The notes under the pieces: generated by a model
Database searches by the model: none
Seen by the model: only the letters and a program-made list of their open reading frames with translations
Told to the model about the DNA's origin: nothing
Origin: an uncultured archaeon
GTDB lineage: Archaea; Aenigmatarchaeota; Aenigmatarchaeia; GW2011-AR5
Direction: 5' to 3'
Assembly: GCA_903825675.1 (NCBI GenBank)
Contig: CAIKBN010000080.1
Location: 1 to 7,050 of the forward strand
Length of the DNA stretch: 7,050 nucleotides
Position numbers and translations under genes: made by a program
In this document: positions 1 through 4,933 of the stretch, one piece after another
How positions within the stretch are numbered: position 1 is the first letter of the stretch
Layout: every line of letters starts with the position of its first letter

Positions 1-1198
1 AAATCACAATCTTCTTCTCCTCGCCTGTTTTCATATCCCTTAGCGTAACCTTGTCTTCCTTCATATCCTTTGGTCCTATTATAACTGCGTATGGTATATT
101 CCTGCTGTTCGCATATTTTAGCTGGTTTGAAAGGCTTCTTTCAACAAGCGCAAGCTCAGCAGCAATATCAGCGTCTCTAAGTTCCTTGCATACCATATTG
201 GCAGTAGACCTTGCCTCATTGCACAAGGCTATAACATATGCTGTCTTTTTTTCCGGTAGTTTGATTAGCTTCTTTTCCTCAAGCACTTCCATTAAGCGAT
301 CTACACCAATGCCAAAACCTGTAGCAGGTGTATCGTTGCCACCGTACTTCTTTATGAGATTGTCGTATCTTCCGCCTGCTGCTACTGCACCCAGACCCTC
401 AAAGCCCTTGACCAAAACCTCAAATATAAAACCTGTATAATAATCAAGACCCCTTGCTATAGAAAGATCGATTTTAACAAACTTCCTGTATTTTTCATCC
501 AGCAGCTTTATGATTTCATCTAGTTCAGTTGTATAGATTTTCTTCTTCATTTTGATAAAATCAAAAAGCCCTGTTATCTGATCAGGGCTTAATTCCTTTT
601 GTAATTCTTCTTTTATTGCAGCCTCTCCTTTTTTCTCAAGCTTATCAAGCATGCGGAAAACTGTCTCAGTTTTTTTTATGCCTAATTCAGAAGCAATCGA
701 ATCAAGTATATTCCTGCTGTTTATACTGACAACAAAATCCTTAAGCCCAAGAGCAAGCAGGCAATCTATTATTACCTGCAAAAGCTCAGCATCTGCACCT
801 GCGCCAGAAGCGCCAATAAGCTCTATTCCTGCTTGTGAGAATTCCCTCCAGCGCCCCTTGGTTATATCATCATACCGCCAGAGCTTGCCTGTGCAATACC
901 ACCTTATCGGTTTTGGAAGTGCAGTAGTGCCAACTACCCTGGCAATAGGTACAGTAAAATCAAAACGCAGGCCAAGCTCCCTGCCACTCTTGTCACTAAA
1001 GCGGTATATGTCCTTTACCGCCTCTTCACCAAGTGAGCCTTTGCATGTTAGCAGTTCGAATGATTCAAATGCAGGTGTTTCTATTTCTTCGTAACCGTAA
1101 AGCTCAAAGACCTTCCTGACCCTATCAAAAACCCATTTCCTTTTTTCCATCTCCCCTGGCAGGAAATCCCTTGTTCCCTTAGGCGGCTGAAGTTTCAT
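1..1198 (-). CDS. hisS: Histidyl-tRNA synthetase (3' end beyond the window)
   Basis: This class II synthetase attaches histidine to tRNA-His in the cytoplasm. The first 399 residues are visible, starting MKLQPPKGTRDF, and probably only a few residues are missing. The hallmarks are intact. Motif 2 lies around residues 105-120 with RYDDITKGRWREF. The histidine-specific motif RGLDYYTG begins at about R249, followed by GGRYDNL near 275-281. Motif 3, GFGIGVDR, ends at about R301. The C-terminal anticodon-binding domain then follows to the edge. The ATG at 1198 is preferred because GGGAG (1205-1209) lies six bases upstream; the ATG at 1204 directly abuts that site. hisG ends 46 bases upstream and tRNA-His lies beyond it. 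An intact active site and the C-terminal domain argue against the HisZ regulatory paralogue. Codon use matches the window's other housekeeping genes (ATA for Ile). Confidence 0.96.
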   Translation of the reverse strand, partial: MKLQPPKGTRDFLPGEMEKRKWVFDRVRKVFELYGYEEIETPAFESFELLTCKGSLGEEAVKDIYRFSDKSGRELGLRFDFTVPIARVVGTTALPKPIRWYCTGKLWRYDDITKGRWREFSQAGIELIGASGAGADAELLQVIIDCLLALGLKDFVVSINSRNILDSIASELGIKKTETVFRMLDKLEKKGEAAIKEELQKELSPDQITGLFDFIKMKKKIYTTELDEIIKLLDEKYRKFVKIDLSIARGLDYYTGFIFEVLVKGFEGLGAVAAGGRYDNLIKKYGGNDTPATGFGIGVDRLMEVLEEKKLIKLPEKKTAYVIALCNEARSTANMVCKELRDADIAAELALVERSLSNQLKYANSRNIPYAVIIGPKDMKEDKVTLRDMKTGEEKKIVI

Positions 1199-1230
1199 AG
1201 CCATCTCCCATAATCTTTATCATTTCTGTG

Positions 1231-1237
1231 TTTTAAA
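1231..1237 (-). promoter_or_regulatory. Possible TATA box for hisS
   Basis: On the minus strand the 46-base hisG-hisS gap contains TTTAAAA, centred about 36 bases before the chosen hisS ATG. That would place transcript start near 1209 and leave a leader of about ten bases carrying the GGGAG ribosome site. The match is short and the region is AT-rich, so hisS may instead simply be read from the hisG transcript. Confidence 0.3.
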
Positions 1238-1244
1238 CATCTTA

Positions 1245-2237
1245 CTATCTAATAAATTGTTTTACTTCATCTCTTACAATTGCAGAAGCGCTATAAGCTT
1301 CTCTTAGGGTTTTGACTGTCGATGGGAACCTTTCTCTTGGGATTAAAATATTGACTGCGGTGTATTTTTCACCTTCTGAGACCGTTGGCTCGTCAGAGCA
1401 CAAACCGTCTGAAATTAAGTACGCTCTAACCCTTTCAACCTGTTCATTGGGAACATTGAATTTTACATCAAAATATTTCTTTCCGATTATGGCTCCTTCC
1501 AGCTGTACAAAAATTTCATTTGCCTTTTTTTCTTTCCAGTCAATACAGCTTGGTCCGGCATAGAGACCTGCGCTAGATTCCATGATTTTTTCCAATTCTC
1601 TTAAGTTGTATTCAGTCAGTGTTCTGCCAGTCTGGGAATTATCTACGACTATGTCTGCACCTTTGGCTATATATCCCTCTGTAACCCCATCTGAATTTAT
1701 AATTTGGACAAGCTCGTTTTCTCCATTAACCAAACCCCTTATTTGAACTAAAGGCCTTTTATTGCCAAAGCGCTTTTGATACCAATCATTCTGCATAACA
1801 CCTTGTCGTGCAAGATTAACATATTCGGTAAAACATAGTATTGGATTTTCTCTTTCTTTTTGTGCCAAGAAAAAATCAGAGAGTGATTCATACGGATCAT
1901 CCTTACGAACAGCAAATACTAGTCTGACTCGTCCATATCCTAGGTCTCCAATCCTTCTGATATTGGCTTTTCCGCTGATGCTTTCTTCTCTAACCCAATC
2001 TTCTCCAATAATAGCAATGTCTAATAGCTCTCGGCTTAATTCAACAGGAGCACTTTGCGGCCTTGAAAGAAAAGCGATTATCTCAGGATCGTTTACTATG
2101 GCTAATCTTTTATCAGCTTCGTTGTCTGGTTCATATCCCTTGATATCATAACCTGCATCAAGAAAGACCTGTTGGGTATTTCCCCTGTCTTTTTTATTCA
2201 GGCTCCCTTTTGGAAGTCCTAACCTTATTCTATTCAT
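1245..2237 (-). CDS. hisG: ATP phosphoribosyltransferase, long form with C-terminal regulatory domain
   Basis: HisG joins ATP and PRPP, the first committed step of histidine synthesis. This 330-residue protein starts MNRIRLGLPKGSL, the usual HisG opening. It shows DPEIIAFLSRP (50-60), IIGEDWV (76-82, compare ITGxDWV), TEYVNLAR (137-144), GVTEGYIAKGADIVVD (184-199) and the PRPP-loop signature TGRTL (203-207). The last ~90 residues, beginning around EGAIIGKKYFDVKF, match the ACT-like domain of long HisG, which binds histidine for feedback control; such enzymes need no HisZ. A stretch of roughly 14 residues (about 168-182) looks inserted before GVTE. The gene lies between tRNA-His and hisS. Its codons favour GGA/GGT for Gly and ATT/ATC for Ile, whereas the helicase favours GGC and ATA, suggesting acquisition. 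No other histidine-pathway gene is visible here. An alternative start at 2258 adds seven residues. Confidence 0.9.
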   Translation of the reverse strand: MNRIRLGLPKGSLNKKDRGNTQQVFLDAGYDIKGYEPDNEADKRLAIVNDPEIIAFLSRPQSAPVELSRELLDIAIIGEDWVREESISGKANIRRIGDLGYGRVRLVFAVRKDDPYESLSDFFLAQKERENPILCFTEYVNLARQGVMQNDWYQKRFGNKRPLVQIRGLVNGENELVQIINSDGVTEGYIAKGADIVVDNSQTGRTLTEYNLRELEKIMESSAGLYAGPSCIDWKEKKANEIFVQLEGAIIGKKYFDVKFNVPNEQVERVRAYLISDGLCSDEPTVSEGEKYTAVNILIPRERFPSTVKTLREAYSASAIVRDEVKQFIR

Positions 2238-2243
2238 ATTAGA

Positions 2244-2271
2244 CACCTCATTTATCATTTCTCATCACCTC
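2244..2271 (-). promoter_or_regulatory. Two ribosome binding sites ahead of hisG
   Basis: GAGGTGA (2265-2271) lies six bases before the ATG at 2258, and GAGGTG (2244-2249) lies six bases before the ATG at 2237. Both would work as archaeal Shine-Dalgarno sites. The second gives the protein start expected for the family. The first begins only two bases after the last residue of tRNA-His (2274), so cutting the tRNA from a joint transcript would leave an mRNA that starts almost at a ribosome site. Confidence 0.6.
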
Positions 2272-2273
2272 AG

Positions 2274-2346
2274 GGCCACGACCGGGATTTGAACCCGGTC
2301 CAAAGGTTCCACAGACCTTTGTTCTACCAATTGAACTATCGCAGCC
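2274..2346 (-). tRNA. tRNA-His (anticodon GTG)
   Basis: The minus strand folds into a full cloverleaf. The acceptor stem has seven pairs, including U-G and G-U wobbles. The D stem is GTTC/GAAC, and the anticodon stem AAGGT/ACCTT encloses loop CTGTGGA, giving anticodon GTG (reads CAC/CAU). The variable loop has four bases. The T stem CCGGG/CCCGG encloses TTCAAAT. Placing T8 and A9 correctly makes G2346 the extra G at position -1 opposite discriminator C73 at 2274, the identity pair of tRNA-His. G-1 is therefore encoded and need not be added afterwards. CCA is not encoded (CTG follows). There is no intron. The gene directly precedes hisG and hisS, and lies inside an open frame of AbrB type. Confidence 0.97.
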
Positions 2347-2576
2347 ATTTTTCCTTATTTTAACAGAACTGTCAGTAATAGAAAGAAGTAAGTCTAAAAA
2401 GTCTCCAGAATTAAGTGCTAGTGTCTTCCTGACATCAGCAGGTATGAATATGCGGCCGCGATCATCAATTTTTGCAAGAAATTTTATAGAGTAAGAACTA
2501 GATAAATCTATTATTCGCTTGTCTCTGTTTTTAGAGATGAACTAAATCCCCTATGGGGGCTATCGCCTCTCATCAT
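2347..2576 (-). pseudogene. AbrB/SpoVT-type DNA-binding protein, start lost or frameshifted, running into tRNA-His
   Basis: From about 2487 the minus strand encodes IKFLAKIDDRGRIFIPADV, followed by RKTLALNSGDFLDLLLS and a short tail. This is the swapped-hairpin AbrB fold found in MazE-type antitoxins and transition-state regulators (hallmark GRIxIPxxxRxxLxxxxGD). The frame is open from 2541 but has no ATG, GTG or TTG before the domain. An ATG pair at 2576/2573, 35-40 bases below a good TATA box, opens a frame that ends after 22 codons. That frame joins the AbrB frame by a -1 shift at a run of five A (2528-2532), so one extra A would repair it. Downstream the frame has no stop before the tRNA; it passes through all of tRNA-His and ends at 2248-2250. 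It could be a decayed gene, a sequencing indel or a real frameshift. The domain assignment is firm; the gene's status is not. Confidence 0.62.
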
Positions 2577-2580
2577 TAAC
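2533..2580. other. Short stem-loop in the leader of the AbrB-like frame
   Basis: CCCC (2548-2551), TAT and GGGG (2555-2558) form a tight hairpin inside an outer five-pair stem GATGA (2536-2540) with TCATC (2570-2574). A neighbouring hairpin TCTCT/AGAGA (2522-2526 with 2533-2537) overlaps the outer stem and holds the A5 run in its loop on the minus strand. This could be leader structure of a minus-strand transcript or a binding palindrome. Function is unknown. Confidence 0.3.
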
Positions 2581-2609
2581 ACCGTTGCTGCATTTTATCA
2601 TCAAACTTA

Positions 2610-2617
2610 TATTTAAA
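2610..2617 (-). promoter_or_regulatory. TATA box upstream of the AbrB-like frame and the tRNA-His/hisG genes
   Basis: The minus strand reads TTTAAATA, a near-ideal archaeal TATA box. Transcription would begin about 25 bases on, near 2588-2592, just before the ATG pair at 2576/2573. No comparably placed box was found directly ahead of tRNA-His; TTAAAATA at 2356-2363 is too close to its 5' end. This promoter may therefore drive the AbrB frame, the tRNA and hisG together. That is an inference from spacing. Confidence 0.55.
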
Positions 2618-2659
2618 GGTTTTGTGGGATGTGGGGTTGTGTTCAAATATTATGATTTT

Positions 2660-2866
2660 CTATAAACTGCTAGAAGATGCTGTCCGTCCGGGTGGGGGAC
2701 CAACAGATATATGGTCAATAGGAACGCCAAGACTTTTTGCATAGTCAGCACATATTTCACTATCTGTCCTAGGTTCATGATATTCTATTAAACCACCATG
2801 TGGATCACGGCCACGTAAAGGATCCACAGTGTCGATCTGTTTGAATGTACCTGTACTAGTTGCCAT
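2660..2866 (-). CDS. Small orphan protein of unknown function (68 residues)
   Basis: No family is recognised. The protein starts MATSTGTFKQIDTVDPLRGR and is soluble-looking, with no membrane segment or signal peptide. It has a charged middle (EYHEPRTDSE), one cysteine, and a proline/serine-rich end VGPPPGRTASSSSL. AGGTGA (2875-2880) lies eight bases before the ATG at 2866, so that start is preferred over the in-frame GTG at 2878. A TATA box (TTTTTATA, 2915-2922) sits at a fitting distance, so the gene has both transcription and translation signals. It faces away from the helicase gene across a shared control region. Gly codons favour GGT, unlike the helicase and like hisG. It may be a recent or transferred gene. 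Confidence 0.6.
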   Translation of the reverse strand: MATSTGTFKQIDTVDPLRGRDPHGGLIEYHEPRTDSEICADYAKSLGVPIDHISVGPPPGRTASSSSL

Positions 2867-2914
2867 AAATTTATTCACCTTGTTAATAATTTATTATTTC
2901 TTATAATGCGAAAG

Positions 2915-2958
2915 TATAAAAATAGACAATTCTCTATTTTTTCATACCTTTATTTATA
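2915..2958. promoter_or_regulatory. Divergent promoter region with a 9-bp inverted repeat
   Basis: Two TATA boxes face apart. TTTTTATA on the minus strand (2915-2922) serves the 68-residue gene, and TTTATTTATA on the plus strand (2949-2958) serves the helicase. Between them AAAAATAGA (2918-2926) and TCTATTTTT (2933-2941) form a perfect inverted repeat with a six-base spacer. The repeat overlaps the minus-strand TATA box and ends eight bases short of the plus-strand one. A dimeric repressor bound there could close one or both promoters. The promoters are well supported by spacing; the operator role is inferred. Confidence 0.55.
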
Positions 2959-2993
2959 CTTAATGCCAAATATTAGACCATGAGGTTTCGTAG

Positions 2994-4226
2994 ATGAAGT
3001 TATTCTCTGAACTTAATGTTGACAAACGAATAATAAAGGCATTAGAGGAAATGGGCTTTATTGACATGACAGAAGTGCAGGCCAGGGTCATTCCGTCTGT
3101 ACTTGATGGCAAGGACGTTATCGCCCAGTCAATAACAGGCAGCGGCAAAACCGCAGCTTTTGGCGTGCCTATCTCTGAGAAAGTAGAGCATGGTAAAGGC
3201 ATCCAGGCAGTAATAATAGGGCCTACAAGAGAGCTTATTAACCAAGTAGGCGTAGAGATGCAGAAATTCAGCAGGCATAAATATCTCAGCATAGCCCTTG
3301 TATTCGGCGGAGTTTCCATCGAGCCACAGATGCATAAGATACGGAGTGCGGAAATAGTTGTAGGCACACCTGGCAGAATGCTAGACCATATGCAGCGAGG
3401 GACCTTGCGCCTGGATAAAATAAAGATACTTGTGCTTGATGAAGCTGACCGCATGCTTGACATGGGTTTCATTGATGACATAAAAAAGATATTATCGCAC
3501 ACGCCTGCAAACAGGCAGACCATGCTTTTCTCTGCAACCATGCCTGACGAGATTGTCGAAATTGCAAAAAGATTCATGAAAAATCCTGTAAAAATAACAG
3601 GTGAGAAGGAGATAAGCCATCATTTACTGAAGCATTATTATTATGATATAATCCAGGAGGAAAAGCTCTCGCTTCTCGAATACATAATAAAAAAGGAGAA
3701 TCCTAATCTTGCATTAGTATTCTGCGCAACCCGCGGCCTAACTGATTTTGTTGCAACTGAGCTTGAGCGCGCAGGATTAGAGGCAAAGCCACTACACGGC
3801 GGCATGGAACAAGGCAAGAGAATGAACATACTTGAAGGCTTTCATCGCGGCAAGCCGCATATCCTTGTAGCCACAGACGTGGCTGCGCGCGGCTTGGACA
3901 TAAAGAACGTATCTCACGTATTCAATTACGATATACCAAAAACAGTAGAAGAATATACGCACAGAATAGGAAGAACAGCCCGCTTCGGCAAAACAGGAAA
4001 GGCCATATCACTGCTCAGCAAACAGGACCATGAATTCTTCAGGAAAATCGTTCGATATATAGATGTAGAAAAATCCGCAATGCCGCAGGACTTCAAGCCG
4101 CGCCAGATATTCTTCAGGCGTGAGCGCAGCTTCGGTAATCGCTTTGGCGGCAGAAGAAGTTTCAGTGGCGGTAGCCGTTTTGGCAGCAAACCTGGAGGCA
4201 GACGCGTTGTCAACAGAAGGCGATAG
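2994..4226 (+). CDS. DEAD-box ATP-dependent RNA helicase with Arg/Gly-rich tail
   Basis: This enzyme unwinds RNA duplexes and remodels ribonucleoprotein using ATP. All family motifs are present in order: Q motif with F4 and Q29, motif I SITGSGKT (46-53), Ia PTREL (77-81), Ib GTPGR (124-128), II DEAD (149-152), III SAT (180-182), IV LVFCATR (241-247), V ATDVAARGLDI (293-303) and VI HRIGRTAR (323-330). The two RecA-like domains end at about 360. A short basic tail from about 370 is rich in Arg, Gly, Phe and Ser, as in helicases that hold RNA loosely. The 410-residue length is normal for a minimal DEAD-box core. GAGGT (2982-2986) lies seven bases before the ATG, and a TATA box at 2949-2958 predicts a leader of about 14 bases. 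The substrate (ribosome assembly, mRNA decay, cold response) cannot be told from sequence. Confidence 0.97.
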   Translation: MKLFSELNVDKRIIKALEEMGFIDMTEVQARVIPSVLDGKDVIAQSITGSGKTAAFGVPISEKVEHGKGIQAVIIGPTRELINQVGVEMQKFSRHKYLSIALVFGGVSIEPQMHKIRSAEIVVGTPGRMLDHMQRGTLRLDKIKILVLDEADRMLDMGFIDDIKKILSHTPANRQTMLFSATMPDEIVEIAKRFMKNPVKITGEKEISHHLLKHYYYDIIQEEKLSLLEYIIKKENPNLALVFCATRGLTDFVATELERAGLEAKPLHGGMEQGKRMNILEGFHRGKPHILVATDVAARGLDIKNVSHVFNYDIPKTVEEYTHRIGRTARFGKTGKAISLLSKQDHEFFRKIVRYIDVEKSAMPQDFKPRQIFFRRERSFGNRFGGRRSFSGGSRFGSKPGGRRVVNRRR

Positions 4227-4241
4227 CTACTTATTGAAAAA

Positions 4242-4249
4242 CTTATAAG
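4242..4249 (+). promoter_or_regulatory. TATA box of the parvulin gene, leaderless transcript
   Basis: CTTATAAG is centred 25-26 bases before the ATG at 4271, so transcription should begin at or next to the start codon. No Shine-Dalgarno sequence lies in the 20 bases before the ATG, which agrees with a leaderless mRNA. Confidence 0.6.
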
Positions 4250-4270
4250 CATATACATCTAAGAAATACA

Positions 4271-4537
4271 ATGGAAATCCATTGTGCGCATATATTAGTT
4301 AAAACAGAACTAGAGGCCAAGCAGATACTAGACCAGCTAAAAAAAGGCAAAAAGTTCTCCGAGCTTGCAAGGCAGTCTTTATGCCCTTCAGGCAAAAAAG
4401 GCGGAGATCTTGGGTCATTCGGTCGTGACCAGATGGTAAGAGAGTTTGAAAAAGCTGCCTTCGCCCTCAATAAAGGCGAGCTGTCAGTACCAGTAAAAAC
4501 CGAGTTCGGCTGGCATATCATCAAGAGATTGGAATAA
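4271..4537 (+). CDS. Parvulin-type peptidyl-prolyl cis-trans isomerase (PpiC family)
   Basis: It speeds cis-trans isomerisation of peptide bonds before proline, helping protein folding. The protein is a bare 88-residue parvulin domain like the small bacterial enzyme PpiC/Par10. It has no signal peptide or membrane anchor, so it should act in the cytoplasm. Visible family features are HILVK (7-11), the cysteine loop SLCPSGKKGGDLGSF (36-50), DQMVREFEKAAF (53-64) and TEFGWHIIK (77-85). H7, C38, M55, F59 and H82 occupy the family's usual active-site positions. The gene begins 44 bases after the helicase stop with its own promoter, so the two need not form an operon. Confidence 0.95.
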   Translation: MEIHCAHILVKTELEAKQILDQLKKGKKFSELARQSLCPSGKKGGDLGSFGRDQMVREFEKAAFALNKGELSVPVKTEFGWHIIKRLE

Positions 4538-4550
4538 CTAAGCTGTGTTA

Positions 4551-4581
4551 TTCTTCATCAGGAAGAAACAAAGAGTTTTTT
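4551..4581 (+). terminator. Likely terminator after the parvulin gene
   Basis: TTCTTC (4551-4556) pairs with GAAGAA (4562-4567), and a run of six T follows at 4576-4581. Archaeal RNA polymerase commonly stops at oligo-T runs, so the run matters more than the weak stem. It lies 39 bases after the parvulin stop codon and just before the next promoter. Confidence 0.45.
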
Positions 4582-4583
4582 GC

Positions 4584-4591
4584 TTTTAAAT
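4584..4591 (+). promoter_or_regulatory. TATA box of the zinc-ribbon gene
   Basis: TTTTAAAT is centred about 25-27 bases before 4613-4615, where a strong hairpin begins. If that is the transcript start, the zinc-ribbon mRNA has a leader of about 75 bases, far longer than the leaders implied for the neighbouring genes. Confidence 0.5.
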
Positions 4592-4614
4592 CTCTTTCCA
4601 TAATTAAATTATGT

Positions 4615-4656
4615 GGTAAGAATCAACGCGATTCTTGCCTTATAGCCAGTAGGCTA
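4615..4656 (+). promoter_or_regulatory. Two stacked hairpins in the 5' leader of the zinc-ribbon gene
   Basis: GGTAAGAATC (4615-4624) pairs with GATTCTTGCC (4630-4639) over ten positions, with one T-G wobble and loop AACGC. Directly after it TAGCC (4643-4647) pairs with GGCTA (4652-4656) around AGTA, and flanking TTA/TAA can extend that stem past a bulged A. The ribosome site GAGGT (4675-4679), eight bases before the ATG, stays outside both stems. Possible roles are RNA stability, a protein-binding leader or a small RNA. No known riboswitch class is recognised. Confidence 0.5.
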
Positions 4657-4687
4657 ATAAGAATAAAATAAAAAGAGGTTAATTCAA

Positions 4688-4831
4688 ATGGCATTTGGAG
4701 GAAGATTCGGTCCCAGAGAAATGCACAAAGCAGTTTGCGCAGGCTGTGGGGCAGAATGTGAAGTTCCGTTCAAGCCACAGGAAGGAAGACCTGTGTATTG
4801 TCGGGAGTGCTTTGCAAAGAAAAGGGTATAA
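4688..4831 (+). CDS. Small zinc-ribbon protein (CxxC...CxxC, 47 residues)
   Basis: The protein starts MAFGGRFGPREMHKAVCAGC and carries C17-x2-C20 and C38-x2-C41 joined by ECEVPFKPQEGRPVYC. C24 is an extra cysteine. Four cysteines in this spacing should hold one zinc ion. Its pattern of VPF, GRPVYC and CxxC resembles small zinc-ribbon proteins of unsettled function common in small-genome archaea and bacteria; I recognise the pattern but cannot assign a role. The basic ends suggest nucleic-acid or ribosome contact, which is an inference. GAGGT (4675-4679) fixes the start. Single-gene transcription is likely: a TATA box and hairpin leader precede it, and T-rich DNA follows. Confidence 0.88.
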   Translation: MAFGGRFGPREMHKAVCAGCGAECEVPFKPQEGRPVYCRECFAKKRV

Positions 4832-4872
4832 TTAGATAGTTATATTCCTTCTCTTATCATGCAGAGGGTTTA

Positions 4873-4883
4873 TTTTTGTTTTT
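4873..4883 (+). terminator. T-rich terminator after the zinc-ribbon gene
   Basis: Two runs of five T (4873-4877 and 4879-4883) separated by one G lie about 40 bases after the stop codon. This is the usual form of an archaeal intrinsic terminator. The following TTTTTATT (4893-4900) is a plausible TATA box for the next gene. Confidence 0.45.
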
Positions 4884-4933
4884 AATAATTAATTTTTATT
4901 CATTATGTAACTACCATAGAAGTAGGTATAACT

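Noticed and set aside
51..1094. Two plus-strand open frames of 129 and 147 codons
   Set aside because: They lie opposite hisS, whose motifs are intact, and have Ser/Pro-rich translations without domain features.
1..1198. hisS gene as HisZ, the regulatory partner of short HisG
   Set aside because: HisZ usually lacks the active-site arginines and the C-terminal anticodon-binding domain. Both are present here, and the neighbouring HisG is the long form, which needs no HisZ.
2248..2265. Five-codon open frame just before hisG, and a similar one (2980-2997) just before the helicase
   Set aside because: Each begins beside a ribosome site and ends at or near the true start. They contain no histidines or other attenuation signature, and frames this short arise by chance around GAGG/ATG-rich starts.
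2274..2346. tRNA-His as an integration site with an attachment repeat
   Set aside because: No second copy of the tRNA 3' end was seen in the window and there is no integrase gene; the only match found is a seven-base GGCCACG near 2810.
2356..2363. TTAAAATA on the minus strand as the tRNA-His promoter
   Set aside because: It is centred about 14 bases before the tRNA 5' end, too close for a TATA box that normally sits about 25 bases before transcript start, and it lies inside the AbrB reading frame.
2536..2580. C/D box guide RNA or fluoride-type riboswitch on the minus strand
   Set aside because: ATGATGA at 2571-2577 looks like a C box and GGCGAT recalls the fluoride aptamer, but no D box (CTGA) lies at a fitting distance and the rest of the aptamer core is absent.
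2960..3577. A 205-codon minus-strand open frame opposite the helicase, and three others up to 4524
   Set aside because: They overlap well supported helicase and parvulin genes; the translations are Ser/Met/Cys-rich antisense shadows.
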